This document shows, one piece after another, positions 17,140-27,937 of a stretch of DNA of 64,000 nt (the first letter of the stretch is position 1; every line of letters starts with the position of its first letter). Position numbers and translations under genes: made by a program. The stretch is from CAYUHK01 sp964475165 (GTDB lineage: Bacteria > Verrucomicrobiota > Kiritimatiellia > JAAZAB01), in contig CAYYVN010000005.1 in the NCBI GenBank assembly GCA_964475165.1, positions 74,757 to 138,756 on the forward strand, in the 5' to 3' direction. The notes beneath the pieces were generated by a model, which did no database searches, had not been told where the DNA came from, and saw nothing but the letters and a program-made list of their open reading frames with translations.

Positions 17140-18111
17140 ATGAGCAGCATGCCAGCATCCAACCAATCGATTTCCGTGGTCACCGGCGGCGCCGGCTTTC
17201 TGGGCTCGCATCTCTGCGACCTGCTGATCGAGCAGGACCATCAGGTCATTTGCTTGGATAACCTGGTAACAGGCAATCTGGAGAACCTCAGCCAATTGCA
17301 GAAGCACCCGGCCTTCCGTTTTATTGAGCAGGATGTCACCCGGCACATAGAGATCGAGGGGCCGGTGCATTATGTCTTTCACTTCGCCTCGCCGGCCAGT
17401 CCCATTGACTATCTGAAACTACCCATCCAGACTTTGAAAGTTGGCTCGCTGGGCACGCATAACGCCCTGGGTCTGGCGCGGGCCAAACAGGCGACCTTCC
17501 TGCTGGCCTCTACTTCCGAGGTGTATGGAGATCCCCTGGTGCACCCGCAGAAGGAATCCTACTGGGGCAATGTTAATCCCATCGGCCCCCGCGGGGTTTA
17601 TGATGAGGCCAAGCGTTTTGCTGAAGCCATCACCATGGCCTATCACCGCATCCACGGCGTCGATACCAAAATCGCCCGGATCTTCAATACCTATGGCCCG
17701 CGTATGCGCCCGAACGATGGCCGGGTGGTGCCGGCTTTCATTCAGCAGGCCTTGACCGGGGCGCCCCTGACGGTTTTTGGCAACGGCCGCCAAACGCGCA
17801 GTTTTTGTTTTGTTTCCGATCTGATGCGCGGCCTCGCCGCCTTGGCCGCCAGCGAGAAGCATGATCCGGTGAATATCGGTAATCCGCAGGAGATGAGCGT
17901 GATCGAGTTCGCCAGAAAAATTATGGAAATCACCGGCAGTCAATCGACGCTTGAATATCATTCCCTGCCGGTGGATGACCCCAAAGCCCGCCAACCGGAT
18001 ATCAGCCTGGCCAAAACCCTGCTCAACTGGCAACCGGAGATCGCCCTGGAAGAAGGCCTGCGGTTGACCATTGATTACTTCAAAAAGTTGCCCGGTGCCC
18101 AGAAAGAATAA
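17140..18111 (+). CDS. UDP-glucuronate decarboxylase (UDP-xylose synthase) like SDR enzyme
   Basis: A 323-residue extended short-chain dehydrogenase/reductase. It has the NAD-binding GGAGFLGSHL at about residue 16, and the catalytic Ser/Tyr/Lys set in STSEVYGDPLVHPQ and GVYDEAKRFAEA (Tyr-x-x-x-Lys as YDEAK). The long match to STSEVYGDPLVHPQKESYWG with NVNPIGPRGVYDEAKR is characteristic of UDP-xylose synthase, which oxidises and decarboxylates UDP-glucuronate to UDP-xylose. RIFNTYGPRMRPNDGRVVP also fits. The product would feed envelope polysaccharide. The FHA gene follows two bases after the stop. Confidence 0.88.
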   Translation: MSSMPASNQSISVVTGGAGFLGSHLCDLLIEQDHQVICLDNLVTGNLENLSQLQKHPAFRFIEQDVTRHIEIEGPVHYVFHFASPASPIDYLKLPIQTLKVGSLGTHNALGLARAKQATFLLASTSEVYGDPLVHPQKESYWGNVNPIGPRGVYDEAKRFAEAITMAYHRIHGVDTKIARIFNTYGPRMRPNDGRVVPAFIQQALTGAPLTVFGNGRQTRSFCFVSDLMRGLAALAASEKHDPVNIGNPQEMSVIEFARKIMEITGSQSTLEYHSLPVDDPKARQPDISLAKTLLNWQPEIALEEGLRLTIDYFKKLPGAQKE

Positions 18112-18113
18112 GC

Positions 18114-18506
18114 ATGTTGCTGCGCTACAATCTGCCGGACGGCACCTCTCAGGAAGTCGCCCTGGGCCCCAGCCCCTTGACCATCGGCCGCAATTCCGGC
18201 GCGGATATCAGCCTCGCCGACCAAATGGTCTCCCGCATACATTGTGGGATCCTATGGAGAGACAATGCTTTTTATATCCGCGATTACCAATCGCGCAACG
18301 GCACCTTCATCAACGATGAGCGGATCGAGATGGCTCCCTTCCAGGCTGGCGACCGTCTGCGCATTGGGAACACGATTTTAACGGTGGCCGCCAAGCCGCG
18401 GCGCGGCGCGGCGACAGTCATGCAGGAAGTCCAGCAGGAGATGGCCAGTGGCAAAGGCTATCATACCCTGCTCCAGGAAATCATCCGCGAAGAAAATCCG
18501 CGCTGA
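18114..18506 (+). CDS. FHA-domain protein
   Basis: A 130-residue soluble protein made almost entirely of one forkhead-associated domain, which binds phosphothreonine peptides. Key residues are all present: GRNSGADI (Arg contacting the phosphate), VSRIHCGI (Ser/Arg and the structural His) and SRNGTFIND. A short helical tail (residues 100-130) follows. It begins two bases after the UXS stop, so the genes are co-transcribed. No Ser/Thr kinase partner is in the window. It ends 18 bases from the convergent gyrA stop. Confidence 0.85.
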   Translation: MLLRYNLPDGTSQEVALGPSPLTIGRNSGADISLADQMVSRIHCGILWRDNAFYIRDYQSRNGTFINDERIEMAPFQAGDRLRIGNTILTVAAKPRRGAATVMQEVQQEMASGKGYHTLLQEIIREENPR

Positions 18507-18524
18507 GCAGCTCGAGAGAGCGGC

Positions 18525-21050
<2,526 letters not shown>

Positions 21051-21064
21051 AGTTTTTTACGGGG

Positions 21065-23566
21065 TTAAATATCCAAGTTACGGAAATTCAGCGCGTTTTC
21101 CTGGATGAACTCGCGGCGCGGCTCCACCTTATCCCCCATGAGGAGCGTAAAAATCTGGTCGGCCTCCACGGCATCCTCCAGCACCACCTTGAGCAATTTA
21201 CGTTTATCCGGATTCATGGTGGTCTCATACAGCTGTTCAGGATTCATCTCTCCCAAGCCCTTGTAACGCTGGATGCTCAAACCCTTCCGGCCCCAATTGC
21301 GCACTGTATCCAATAAGGCGCGCAGGGAATGCACGGAGACCGGAGCAGGCAAATCAGGATCCAGCAGGCGATAGAGCGGCTCATCCCCCGACTCATACTG
21401 TTCCAGAGAGAACCCCTTCTTCTCCAAACTGGTCACCAGCTTGGCAATCTGCGTCACCGCATAGATTTCCTGCCAGCGAAAACCGCCCGGTTGAACATGG
21501 TTGGCTTGATCGTTATCCGCAAAAATCTCCAACTGATGGCCCACCTGTTGCTCCAGGGTTTCGCGCAGCTTGGTGAGCTCTTCATCCGTGTAAACATAAT
21601 GGTAGGAGGTTTGGCCGCCGTTGGTCGCCGCCGCCCGATATTTAGGATAGGCGCCAGTCTGGGGATGTCGCTGCTGAAGATATTCCTGAAAGGGAATGCC
21701 CTTGCGCTGAATGCCCTGCGCCAGTTGTTCCATTTCTGCCAGGGATTCCAGGAGCGCCATCAAATCCTTCCCGCCATAAGATTGCTTGGTTTTGACCACT
21801 TCCAGAGTCAGGTCTTCGGAGCCAAGCTCCAGCAGTTTACGGGTTAACTGGGCATCCGAATCCACATATTCATCCCGTTTTTTCCAGGTGATTTTATAGA
21901 GCGGCGGTTGCGCCAGATAAATGTAGCCCTGCTCCAAGAGCTGCGGCATCTGCCGATAAAAAAAAGTCAGCAGCAGGGTGCGGATATGCGCGCCATCCAC
22001 ATCGGCATCGGTCATGATGATGATCTTGTGGTAGCGGACCTTGGCCGCCTCAAACTCATCCTCGCCGATCCCCGCCCCAATGGCCGTGATGATGGTCCGG
22101 ATTTCATTGTTGTTCAGGATCTTATCCAGGCGCGCCTTCTCCACATTCAAAACCTTGCCCCGCAAAGGCAAAATAGCCTGGAATTCACGGTTGCGCCCCT
22201 GCTTGGCCGAGCCGCCGGCACTATCGCCTTCCACCAGATAGAGCTCGCATAAAGCCGGATCACGCTCGGAACAATCCGCCAGCTTACCCGGCAAAGAAGC
22301 GCCATCCAGAGCGCCCTTGCGGCGGGTCAAATCACGCGCCTTGCGCGCCGCCACCCGCGCGCGCGAGGCCAGCACACCTTTCTCCACAATGCGGCGCGCC
22401 ACCGTGGGATGCTCCTCGAAGAAGGTGCCCAACTCATCATTGACAATGGATTCCACCACGCCCTGTACTTCGCTGTTGCCCAGCTTGGTTTTGGTCTGAC
22501 CTTCAAACTGGGGGTTGGGAATCTTGACGCTGATCACCGCCGTCAGACCTTCGCGCACGTCATCGCCGCTCATGGTTTCGCTGTCGTCCTTGATCAGCTT
22601 GTTGTTCTTGGCGTAGGCATTGATCGTGCGCGTCAAGGCCGAGCGAAACCCACTCAGATGGGTGCCCCCCTCAATGGTGTTGATATTATTGACATAACAA
22701 CTGGTCGTTTCTGAATAGGCATCCGTGTATTGAAGGGCTATTTCCACCGAGACATCATCTTTTTCTTTGCTGAAATAGACCACCTTGGGATGCAGGGCAT
22801 TCTTATTGCGGTTCAGGTGCGCCACGAATTCCAGTAAGCCACCCTTGAACTTGAAGGTTTCCTCGCGCTGGGGCTCCTCTTGAGCCAGTAGAATCTCCAC
22901 GCCCTGATTGAGAAAGGCCAGCTCACGCAAACGCGTTGCCAGAATATCCCATTCAAACTTGATGACCGGAAAAATCTCGTCATCCGGATAAAAGGTGACC
23001 TTGGTGCCCGTGCCCTTGGTCTGGCCGATCTTTTCCAGGCCGGAAGCCACCCGCCCCTTCTCATAACGCTGATGATAGACAATGCCGTCGCGGCGCACCT
23101 CGACTTCCATCCATTCGCTGAGCGCATTCACGCAGGAGACCCCGACGCCATGCAGCCCGCCGGAAACTTTATAGCTCTTGTGATCAAATTTGCCGCCGGC
23201 ATGCAAGGTGGTCATAACCACTTCCAGGGCCGGCTTATGTTCCGTGGCATGCATATCCACCGGAATGCCGCGCCCATTATCACGAACGGTCACGGAACCA
23301 TCTGAATTCAGACGCACCTGAATCAGACTGCAATAACCGGCCAGGGCCTCATCGATGCTGTTATCCACCACTTCGAAAACGCAATGATGCAAGCCGCGCG
23401 CCGCTGTATCGCCAATATACATGGCCGGCCGCTGGCGCACGGCCGCCGTGCCTTCCAAGACGGTAATAGTCCGGGCATCATAGGCGGTCGCAGCATCCGA
23501 GGCGGCCGCGGCCAAGGCCGGTGCCGTTTTGGGGATGCGTTCTTTTCTGGATTTTTTCACGGACAT
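21065..23566 (-). CDS. gyrB: DNA gyrase subunit B
   Basis: An 833-residue ATPase subunit of gyrase. GHKL motifs: EVVDNSIDEALAGYC, DNGRGIPVDMH, HAGGKFDHKSYKVSGGLHGV and QTKTKLGNSEV. The TOPRIM motif EGDSAGGSAKQGRNR is followed by DADVDGAHI. About 20-30 residues longer than the E. coli protein, with extra sequence in the region QTGAYPKYRAAATNGGQ, where Gram-negative GyrB proteins have an insert. The ATG at 23566 has GAAGGG upstream; an in-frame TTG at 23590 is less likely. It is the first gene of gyrB-gyrA and has its own promoter at 23601-23628. Confidence 0.96.
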   Translation of the reverse strand: MSVKKSRKERIPKTAPALAAAASDAATAYDARTITVLEGTAAVRQRPAMYIGDTAARGLHHCVFEVVDNSIDEALAGYCSLIQVRLNSDGSVTVRDNGRGIPVDMHATEHKPALEVVMTTLHAGGKFDHKSYKVSGGLHGVGVSCVNALSEWMEVEVRRDGIVYHQRYEKGRVASGLEKIGQTKGTGTKVTFYPDDEIFPVIKFEWDILATRLRELAFLNQGVEILLAQEEPQREETFKFKGGLLEFVAHLNRNKNALHPKVVYFSKEKDDVSVEIALQYTDAYSETTSCYVNNINTIEGGTHLSGFRSALTRTINAYAKNNKLIKDDSETMSGDDVREGLTAVISVKIPNPQFEGQTKTKLGNSEVQGVVESIVNDELGTFFEEHPTVARRIVEKGVLASRARVAARKARDLTRRKGALDGASLPGKLADCSERDPALCELYLVEGDSAGGSAKQGRNREFQAILPLRGKVLNVEKARLDKILNNNEIRTIITAIGAGIGEDEFEAAKVRYHKIIIMTDADVDGAHIRTLLLTFFYRQMPQLLEQGYIYLAQPPLYKITWKKRDEYVDSDAQLTRKLLELGSEDLTLEVVKTKQSYGGKDLMALLESLAEMEQLAQGIQRKGIPFQEYLQQRHPQTGAYPKYRAAATNGGQTSYHYVYTDEELTKLRETLEQQVGHQLEIFADNDQANHVQPGGFRWQEIYAVTQIAKLVTSLEKKGFSLEQYESGDEPLYRLLDPDLPAPVSVHSLRALLDTVRNWGRKGLSIQRYKGLGEMNPEQLYETTMNPDKRKLLKVVLEDAVEADQIFTLLMGDKVEPRREFIQENALNFRNLDI

Positions 23567-23600
23567 AAAAACTTTTTTCCCTTCGCGCAACTCCAGAGTT

Positions 23601-23628
23601 AGTATATGCAGGCGCGCTAAAAAATCAA
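23601..23628 (-). promoter_or_regulatory. Promoter for gyrB-gyrA
   Basis: On the minus strand TTGATT (23628-23623) and TATACT (23606-23601), 16 bases apart, with an AT-rich stretch upstream. The start near 23594 gives a leader of about 28 bases. Confidence 0.6.
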
Positions 23629-23899
23629 GCCTATTTCATGATTTTCAGGCTAAAATCTACAGCCGCTAGGCGGCGAGCCGATAATATATAACTCATTTAA
23701 TATCAATAAAATACGAGTGCTCACCCCGGCACAGCGCAAGGCCGGCAGGCCCTGGCATTCAAAAGTGGATCTGCGTCACTGACCCCCACGGCTGGAGCCA
23801 GGAGGGCGTTGGTGTCTCACTGATGCTGCTGAAGCACCCGGCCGCTGAGCGAGCAGCGGCGGCAACTGGCCGCGGCGCCCGGCTTGGCGACCCGGCAAC
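23629..23899. other. Intergenic stretch, no gene seen
   Basis: Lies between the gyrB promoter and the end of the Gfo/Idh/MocA gene. It holds an AT-rich patch (about 23680-23720, several TAATAT-like words), which may be an upstream element for gyrB, and then GC-rich sequence with partial inverted repeats around 23840-23899 (CAGCGGC and GCCGCG words). I found no convincing coding sequence, RNA gene or T-run terminator on either strand. Confidence 0.5.
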
Positions 23900-24931
23900 T
23901 TACAGGGCAACTTCTCTGCCGCTAGCAGCAGAGCGATAGATGGCATCAATTATTTCCATCACCCGCACCCCTTGCTCGGCAGTGCAGGCCGAAGGCTTAC
24001 CCTTCAAAAGGCTATCAAAGAAATTACCCATCGGCGTCACTGGCGGCACATCAAAATGATTGATGAGCGTATCGCTGGGCATGGGTTGTTGATTGGTCAT
24101 CAAACGCAACACACCGCCGGATTCCAGTAAGCCGGATTTCGTGCCCATGATCAAGGTGCGCATGTCACATACATCCAGCGGCAGATAAGAAAGATAGCTG
24201 GATTGCAAAATCAACGATGCGCCCCCCTCCAACTTGAGCAGGGCCGCGGTGAAATCTTCCACCGTATAGGGCTTTTTGATCCGCTTGGACTCCTGGCGAG
24301 CCAGGAGATCATAGGCCACCCCGCTGACCGATAAAACCTTGGGAAAGCCCAGCATCCAGAGCGATTGATCCAGGCGGTGAATACCGATATCCAGCAGGGG
24401 GCCCCCGCCCGATATTTTGCGATCGGTGAACCAAGTGCCAAAAGTACCCGTCCATTGCCGCCGGGTCCACTGCGTCTGCACATGATAAACCTTCCCCAAC
24501 TGGCCGGATTTAATCAACTTCTGGGCATACTGTGCCCAGGCATCGAAACGTTGATTGAAGCCCAGCATGAAAACGCCCTTGGCCTTTTTAGCGGCGGCGG
24601 CGATAGCCTTGGCTCCGGCCAGATCCGCCGCGGGCGGCTTTTCACAGTAAACATTTTTGCCGGCTTTGAGCAGCGCTATGGAAAGTGGCGCATGCGTGTT
24701 GTTGGTGGTGGAAACTATGGCGGCCTCATACTTGAGGCTGGAAGAAAACAGCTCATCGAGATTAGCGAAAACATGCTCCGCGCCGAGTTTTTCGGCAGCT
24801 TGGCGGGCGATCTTAGCGTTGGCGTCACAAACGGCCACGATCTCGCCCCGGCCATCCTGGCTGATGCGCCTGGCATTGATGAGCCCCATATTACCGGCAC
24901 CCACAATAACACACCTGACTTTGCGTGACAT
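23900..24931 (-). CDS. Gfo/Idh/MocA family NAD(P)-dependent oxidoreductase
   Basis: A 343-residue cytoplasmic oxidoreductase acting on sugars, inositols or nucleotide sugars. The Rossmann start CVIVGAGNMGLINAR is followed by the family motif YCEKPPAADL at about residue 100, holding the conserved lysine, and by GGPLLDIGIHRLDQ, with the His that supports catalysis. The substrate cannot be read from sequence. The ATG at 24931 has AGAGGAG eight bases upstream. It seems to stand alone: gyrB is 670 bases beyond its end and the divergent zinc-ribbon gene has its own promoter. Confidence 0.9.
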   Translation of the reverse strand: MSRKVRCVIVGAGNMGLINARRISQDGRGEIVAVCDANAKIARQAAEKLGAEHVFANLDELFSSSLKYEAAIVSTTNNTHAPLSIALLKAGKNVYCEKPPAADLAGAKAIAAAAKKAKGVFMLGFNQRFDAWAQYAQKLIKSGQLGKVYHVQTQWTRRQWTGTFGTWFTDRKISGGGPLLDIGIHRLDQSLWMLGFPKVLSVSGVAYDLLARQESKRIKKPYTVEDFTAALLKLEGGASLILQSSYLSYLPLDVCDMRTLIMGTKSGLLESGGVLRLMTNQQPMPSDTLINHFDVPPVTPMGNFFDSLLKGKPSACTAEQGVRVMEIIDAIYRSAASGREVAL

Positions 24932-25152
24932 TATGCTCTCCTCTATTCGCGTTGTTTTTCGGTCCACGTTTCTAGCCGGCCCCAAACCATGCTTCCCAGC
25001 CAGCGCTCATAAATAAATGCAATGAGGCCGGAAGCCATTATATTGAAAGGCATTGGTTATATATGACAGGCTCGTTTCTGTCAAGGTCCTCGATAAGATT
25101 ATGCAACCGCACCGGCTATCCGATTTTCTGAAGACTGACCCGCGCCCGCCGC

Positions 25153-25182
25153 TTGACAACCCCACCCGCCCCGCGCCATAAT
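25153..25182 (+). promoter_or_regulatory. Promoter for the zinc-ribbon protein
   Basis: A consensus -35 TTGACA (25153-25158) and CATAAT (25177-25182), 18 bases apart. The start near 25189 leaves a short leader of about 24 bases if translation begins at 25213. Confidence 0.55.
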
Positions 25183-25212
25183 TAAAGCCACTTGATGAGA
25201 GCCAGGCTAACT

Positions 25213-25602
25213 ATGAGCACACCATCGCGAACCATCATTTGCACCGCCTGCGGCCAGGAGTCGCTCTTGAAGCGCGTGCCGCGCTATGCTGGCTTCACGC
25301 GCGTGGGCGAGATCCTATCCTGCGTTGCCTGCGGCCAGGTCTTTGCCGATGAAGCCGCCGTGCCTTTCAAGCAGAAGAAAACGATTGCCGGCCTGGACAG
25401 CCGCCAACTCCGGCCGCCACCGCGTATTTTCCGGTCGGACGAAAACGCCCGGCTTTGCCGCTATTGCGCCAGTTATGTGGTCAATCCCTTCGTTCAGCGC
25501 TGCGCGCGTTGGCAGAAGGAAGTGGAAGCCACTGATACCTGTGAGCATTTCAGTCCCCAGCCAGCGCCGCCGCCCACACCGCCCGGCAACCCGCTCCTCT
25601 AA
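25213..25602 (+). CDS. Zinc-ribbon protein of unknown function
   Basis: A 129-residue soluble protein I cannot assign to a family. It opens with a zinc ribbon formed by CTACGQE and CVACGQ, 26 residues apart. A second Cys set follows at about residue 80: CRYCASYVVNPFVQRC, then DTCEHF, possibly another metal site. The last 15 residues are Pro-rich. The start at 25213 is preferred over in-frame codons at 25192 and 25195 because AGG lies seven bases upstream and the promoter lies just before 25195. Both Cys sets suggest structural zinc, and a role in nucleic-acid or protein binding is only a guess. It is convergent with malic enzyme. Confidence 0.6.
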   Translation: MSTPSRTIICTACGQESLLKRVPRYAGFTRVGEILSCVACGQVFADEAAVPFKQKKTIAGLDSRQLRPPPRIFRSDENARLCRYCASYVVNPFVQRCARWQKEVEATDTCEHFSPQPAPPPTPPGNPLL

Positions 25603-25629
25603 AGGCCCAACGCTTGCCTGGTCGCCAGA

Positions 25630-26949
25630 TCAGGTCGGCCGCAAGGCCTTGCCTTGTCTGGTCAGCTCCGCGCCATAATCCTGGAGCCAGGTCGTAGTAG
25701 CAGCGCCCGGCACCCGAGCAGCGACGCCGGACATCACGGCCGCCTCAGCCACGGCCACTGGCACCGTAACCAATAAGCGCCGATCGAATGGCTTGGGAAT
25801 GATATAATGCGGGCCAAACGTCAGCTGGGCATCCTGGTAGAGGGCCTGGATTTCCTCGGGCACAGGTTGCCGAGCCAGTTCGGCCAGCGCCGTGGCCGCG
25901 GCCTGTTTCATGGCCAGATTGATCGTTCGCGCCCGCACATCGAGTGCGCCGCGGAACAGAAAGGGAAAACCCAGCGCGTTATTGATCTGGTTGGGATAAT
26001 CGGAACGGCCCGTAGCCATGATATAGGGCTTGCGGCCCAGGGCCTGCGCCACGGCTTCCGGACGAATCTCAGGATCAGGATTGGCCATGGCAAATATGCC
26101 GGGGAAAGCGGCCATGGTTTGAATCCATTCCGGTCGAACGCAATCGGCCACGGAAACACCGATAAAGAGATGCGCCCTGCGCAGGGCTTCCGCCAGCGTA
26201 CGCACATTAGCGTCCACTGCATGGCGACGTTTGAGCGGGTTTAGATCGGTGCGCGTGGTATGTACCACGCCCTTGGAATCGCACAGGATCACGGAAGCCG
26301 CCCCAGCTTCCTTCAGCATCTCCGCGATGCGAATACCGGCAGCGCCAGCGCCATTCACAACGACCCGCAGCTCCGCCAGCTGACGATCGGCTAACAAGCA
26401 ATAATTGATCGCGCCGGCCAGGGCGATCACCGCCGTCCCCCATTGATCATCGTGAAAAACGGGAATATCCAACAAAGCATCCAGCCTTTCCTCGATGGCG
26501 AAACAGGCCGGCGCGGCAAAATCCTCCAGATTGATGCCACCATATAGGCAGGCCAGCCGGGCGAGGGTATCAATCACCCGCTCGGGATCGGTCGGACCGC
26601 TGGAGCCCCCGGCCAGGCGACAAGCTTCCAGCGGCACCGGCCAGGCATCAATGCCGGCCAGGGCCTTGAAAAGCACGGCCTTGCCTTCCAAAACTGGCAG
26701 GCTGGCGACGGCTCCCACATCGCCCAGACCCAGGACGGCGCTGCCATCGCTGGCGACGGCCACCAGGTTAGCTTTAGCGGTCAAGGCATAGGCTTGATCA
26801 GGCGCGGCGGCCAGTTCTTTAACCGGCTCGGCGACCCCGGGCGTATAGGCCAGGCTCAGATCCGCCGGCCCCCGCAAGGGCTTGGTCAGGCGCACGCCAA
26901 TCTTGCCGCCTTGATGATATTGTAGGATTTCTGCTCGACAAATATCCAT
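25630..26949 (-). CDS. Malic enzyme (NAD(P)-dependent, malate to pyruvate)
   Basis: A 439-residue oxidoreductase that decarboxylates malate to pyruvate and CO2. Features: LSLAYTPGVAEPVKELA with the catalytic tyrosine, LTAKANLVAVASDGSAVLGL with the catalytic lysine, GGINLEDFAAPACFAIEERL, the metal site FHDDQWGTAVI, and the nucleotide-binding VVNGAGAAGIRIAEML. It is the short form without the phosphotransacetylase-like domain of MaeB. Cofactor preference is not readable. AAGGGG precedes the ATG at 26949. A possible promoter lies unusually close (26960-26988). It is divergent from tRNA-Glu. Confidence 0.92.
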   Translation of the reverse strand: MDICRAEILQYHQGGKIGVRLTKPLRGPADLSLAYTPGVAEPVKELAAAPDQAYALTAKANLVAVASDGSAVLGLGDVGAVASLPVLEGKAVLFKALAGIDAWPVPLEACRLAGGSSGPTDPERVIDTLARLACLYGGINLEDFAAPACFAIEERLDALLDIPVFHDDQWGTAVIALAGAINYCLLADRQLAELRVVVNGAGAAGIRIAEMLKEAGAASVILCDSKGVVHTTRTDLNPLKRRHAVDANVRTLAEALRRAHLFIGVSVADCVRPEWIQTMAAFPGIFAMANPDPEIRPEAVAQALGRKPYIMATGRSDYPNQINNALGFPFLFRGALDVRARTINLAMKQAAATALAELARQPVPEEIQALYQDAQLTFGPHYIIPKPFDRRLLVTVPVAVAEAAVMSGVAARVPGAATTTWLQDYGAELTRQGKALRPT

Positions 26950-26959
26950 ATCGCCCCTT

Positions 26960-26988
26960 ACTATAACGCAAGTTTTGCAAGGTGTAAA
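26960..26988 (-). promoter_or_regulatory. Possible promoter for malic enzyme, very close to the start
   Basis: On the minus strand TTTACA (26988-26983) and TATAGT (26965-26960), 17 bases apart. The start would fall near 26953, only about four bases before the ATG and within the presumed ribosome binding site, so either the mRNA is nearly leaderless or the match is chance. Confidence 0.35.
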
Positions 26989-27068
26989 AGAATTATGGAG
27001 AGGCTGCAGGGCGCCGGATGCCCGGCCATGAGCGCCAGCCGCCGCCACAATCTAACGCAATCTGATGC

Positions 27069-27143
27069 GCCCCCTTCGTCTATCGGCTAGGACATCAGGT
27101 TCTCAACCTGAGAAGGTGGGTTCGATTCCCGCAGGGGGCGCCA
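27069..27143 (+). tRNA. tRNA-Glu (anticodon CTC)
   Basis: The acceptor stem GCCCCCT pairs with AGGGGGC, the discriminator is G, and CCA is encoded (27141-27143). The D arm is GTC-GAC with the GG of the loop, and the anticodon stem TCAGG-CCTGA holds the loop TTCTCAA, giving CTC for GAG codons. The T arm is GTGGG-TTCGATT-CCCGC. It is the only one of the four tRNAs here with an encoded CCA. cobO begins 18 bases later. Confidence 0.93.
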
Positions 27144-27161
27144 TTGGCCGGCACGGAAATC

Positions 27162-27683
27162 ATGCTCCGAGGATATGTGCAAGTCTATACCGGCGCTGGT
27201 AAGGGCAAAACCACTGCCGCCCTGGGGCTGGCCTTGCGCGCCGTGGGCGCGGGGCTGAAAGTTTACATCGGCCAGTTCATCAAAAAAGGACCCACCAGCG
27301 AAGCCAAAATCCTGGCGCAACGCTTTCCGGAAATCACGATCTGTCAATACGGCCGGGGCGCTTTCCTGCGCGGGGACCAGCCGCGCGCCGCTGATATCCG
27401 CTACGCCCAACTGGGGCTGGCCGCCCTGCGGCAAGCCCTGCTCAGTCAGCGCTACGATCTGATCATCGCCGATGAAGCCAACTGCGCCGTGACGGCCAAG
27501 GTGTTGCGGGTTGAAGATCTCCTGGATCTGATCGATGCCAAACCGCCGTCGGTCGAACTGGTCTTCACCGGTCGCCAAGCGCATCCGCGCCTCATCCGCC
27601 GCGCCGATCTGGTCACCGAAATGAAGGCCGTCAAACATTACTTCCGCCAGCGCGTGAAGGCACGGCGCGGCATTGAGTGCTGA
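27162..27683 (+). CDS. cobO: Corrinoid adenosyltransferase (CobO/BtuR type)
   Basis: A 173-residue enzyme that adenosylates cob(I)yrinic acid diamide or cobalamin with ATP. It has the P-loop GAGKGKTTAALGLALR near the start, VYIGQFIKKG, and LIIADEANCAV (where the family usually has DE.N/DE.T), and ELVFTGRQAHPRLIRRADLVTEM at the end, all standard for this family. The ATG at 27162 follows CGGAAA; the in-frame TTG at 27144 abuts the tRNA CCA. No other cobalamin genes are near, so it may serve salvage rather than synthesis. Confidence 0.93.
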   Translation: MLRGYVQVYTGAGKGKTTAALGLALRAVGAGLKVYIGQFIKKGPTSEAKILAQRFPEITICQYGRGAFLRGDQPRAADIRYAQLGLAALRQALLSQRYDLIIADEANCAVTAKVLRVEDLLDLIDAKPPSVELVFTGRQAHPRLIRRADLVTEMKAVKHYFRQRVKARRGIEC

Positions 27684-27824
27684 TGGGCAGCCGGCCTACC
27701 TGCCGCCAGCTCGATTTTCATGCTCAGCCAGAGCGCCTGGAACCCCGCCTATCCGCCAAACGGATTCTAGCGCAGATGAGGCCCCATCAATCTCAAGCCT
27801 TGCCAAAGCGGCTAAGGATGCGAT

Positions 27825-27869
27825 AAACTTTTTATTATTCATTCGCTCTCAAGAAACAATAAAAAGTTT
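27825..27869. repeat. AT-rich inverted repeat upstream of the glucan synthase
   Basis: A perfect 12-base inverted repeat, AAACTTTTTATT (27825-27836) and AATAAAAAGTTT (27858-27869), with a 21-base loop that can add a TTC/GAA pair. The patch is strikingly AT-rich in GC-rich surroundings. It lies about 70 bases before the giant gene, overlaps a weak -10 candidate (TTGCCA 27800-27805, TAAACT 27824-27829), and could be an operator. The rest of 27684-27937 holds a short hairpin (ATCCG/CGGAT at 27751-27765) and no gene. Confidence 0.6.
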
Positions 27870-27937
27870 TCTGGCGGCCAGGGAAGCGCCCGGGCCGTTA
27901 TGGGCCAGGCGCAGACCAACGAGGAAATGCCGGCATA

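Noticed and set aside
25000..25080. TATAAT-like word upstream of the Gfo/Idh/MocA gene as a promoter
   Set aside because: No acceptable -35 hexamer is present at 15-19 bases, so I did not list it.
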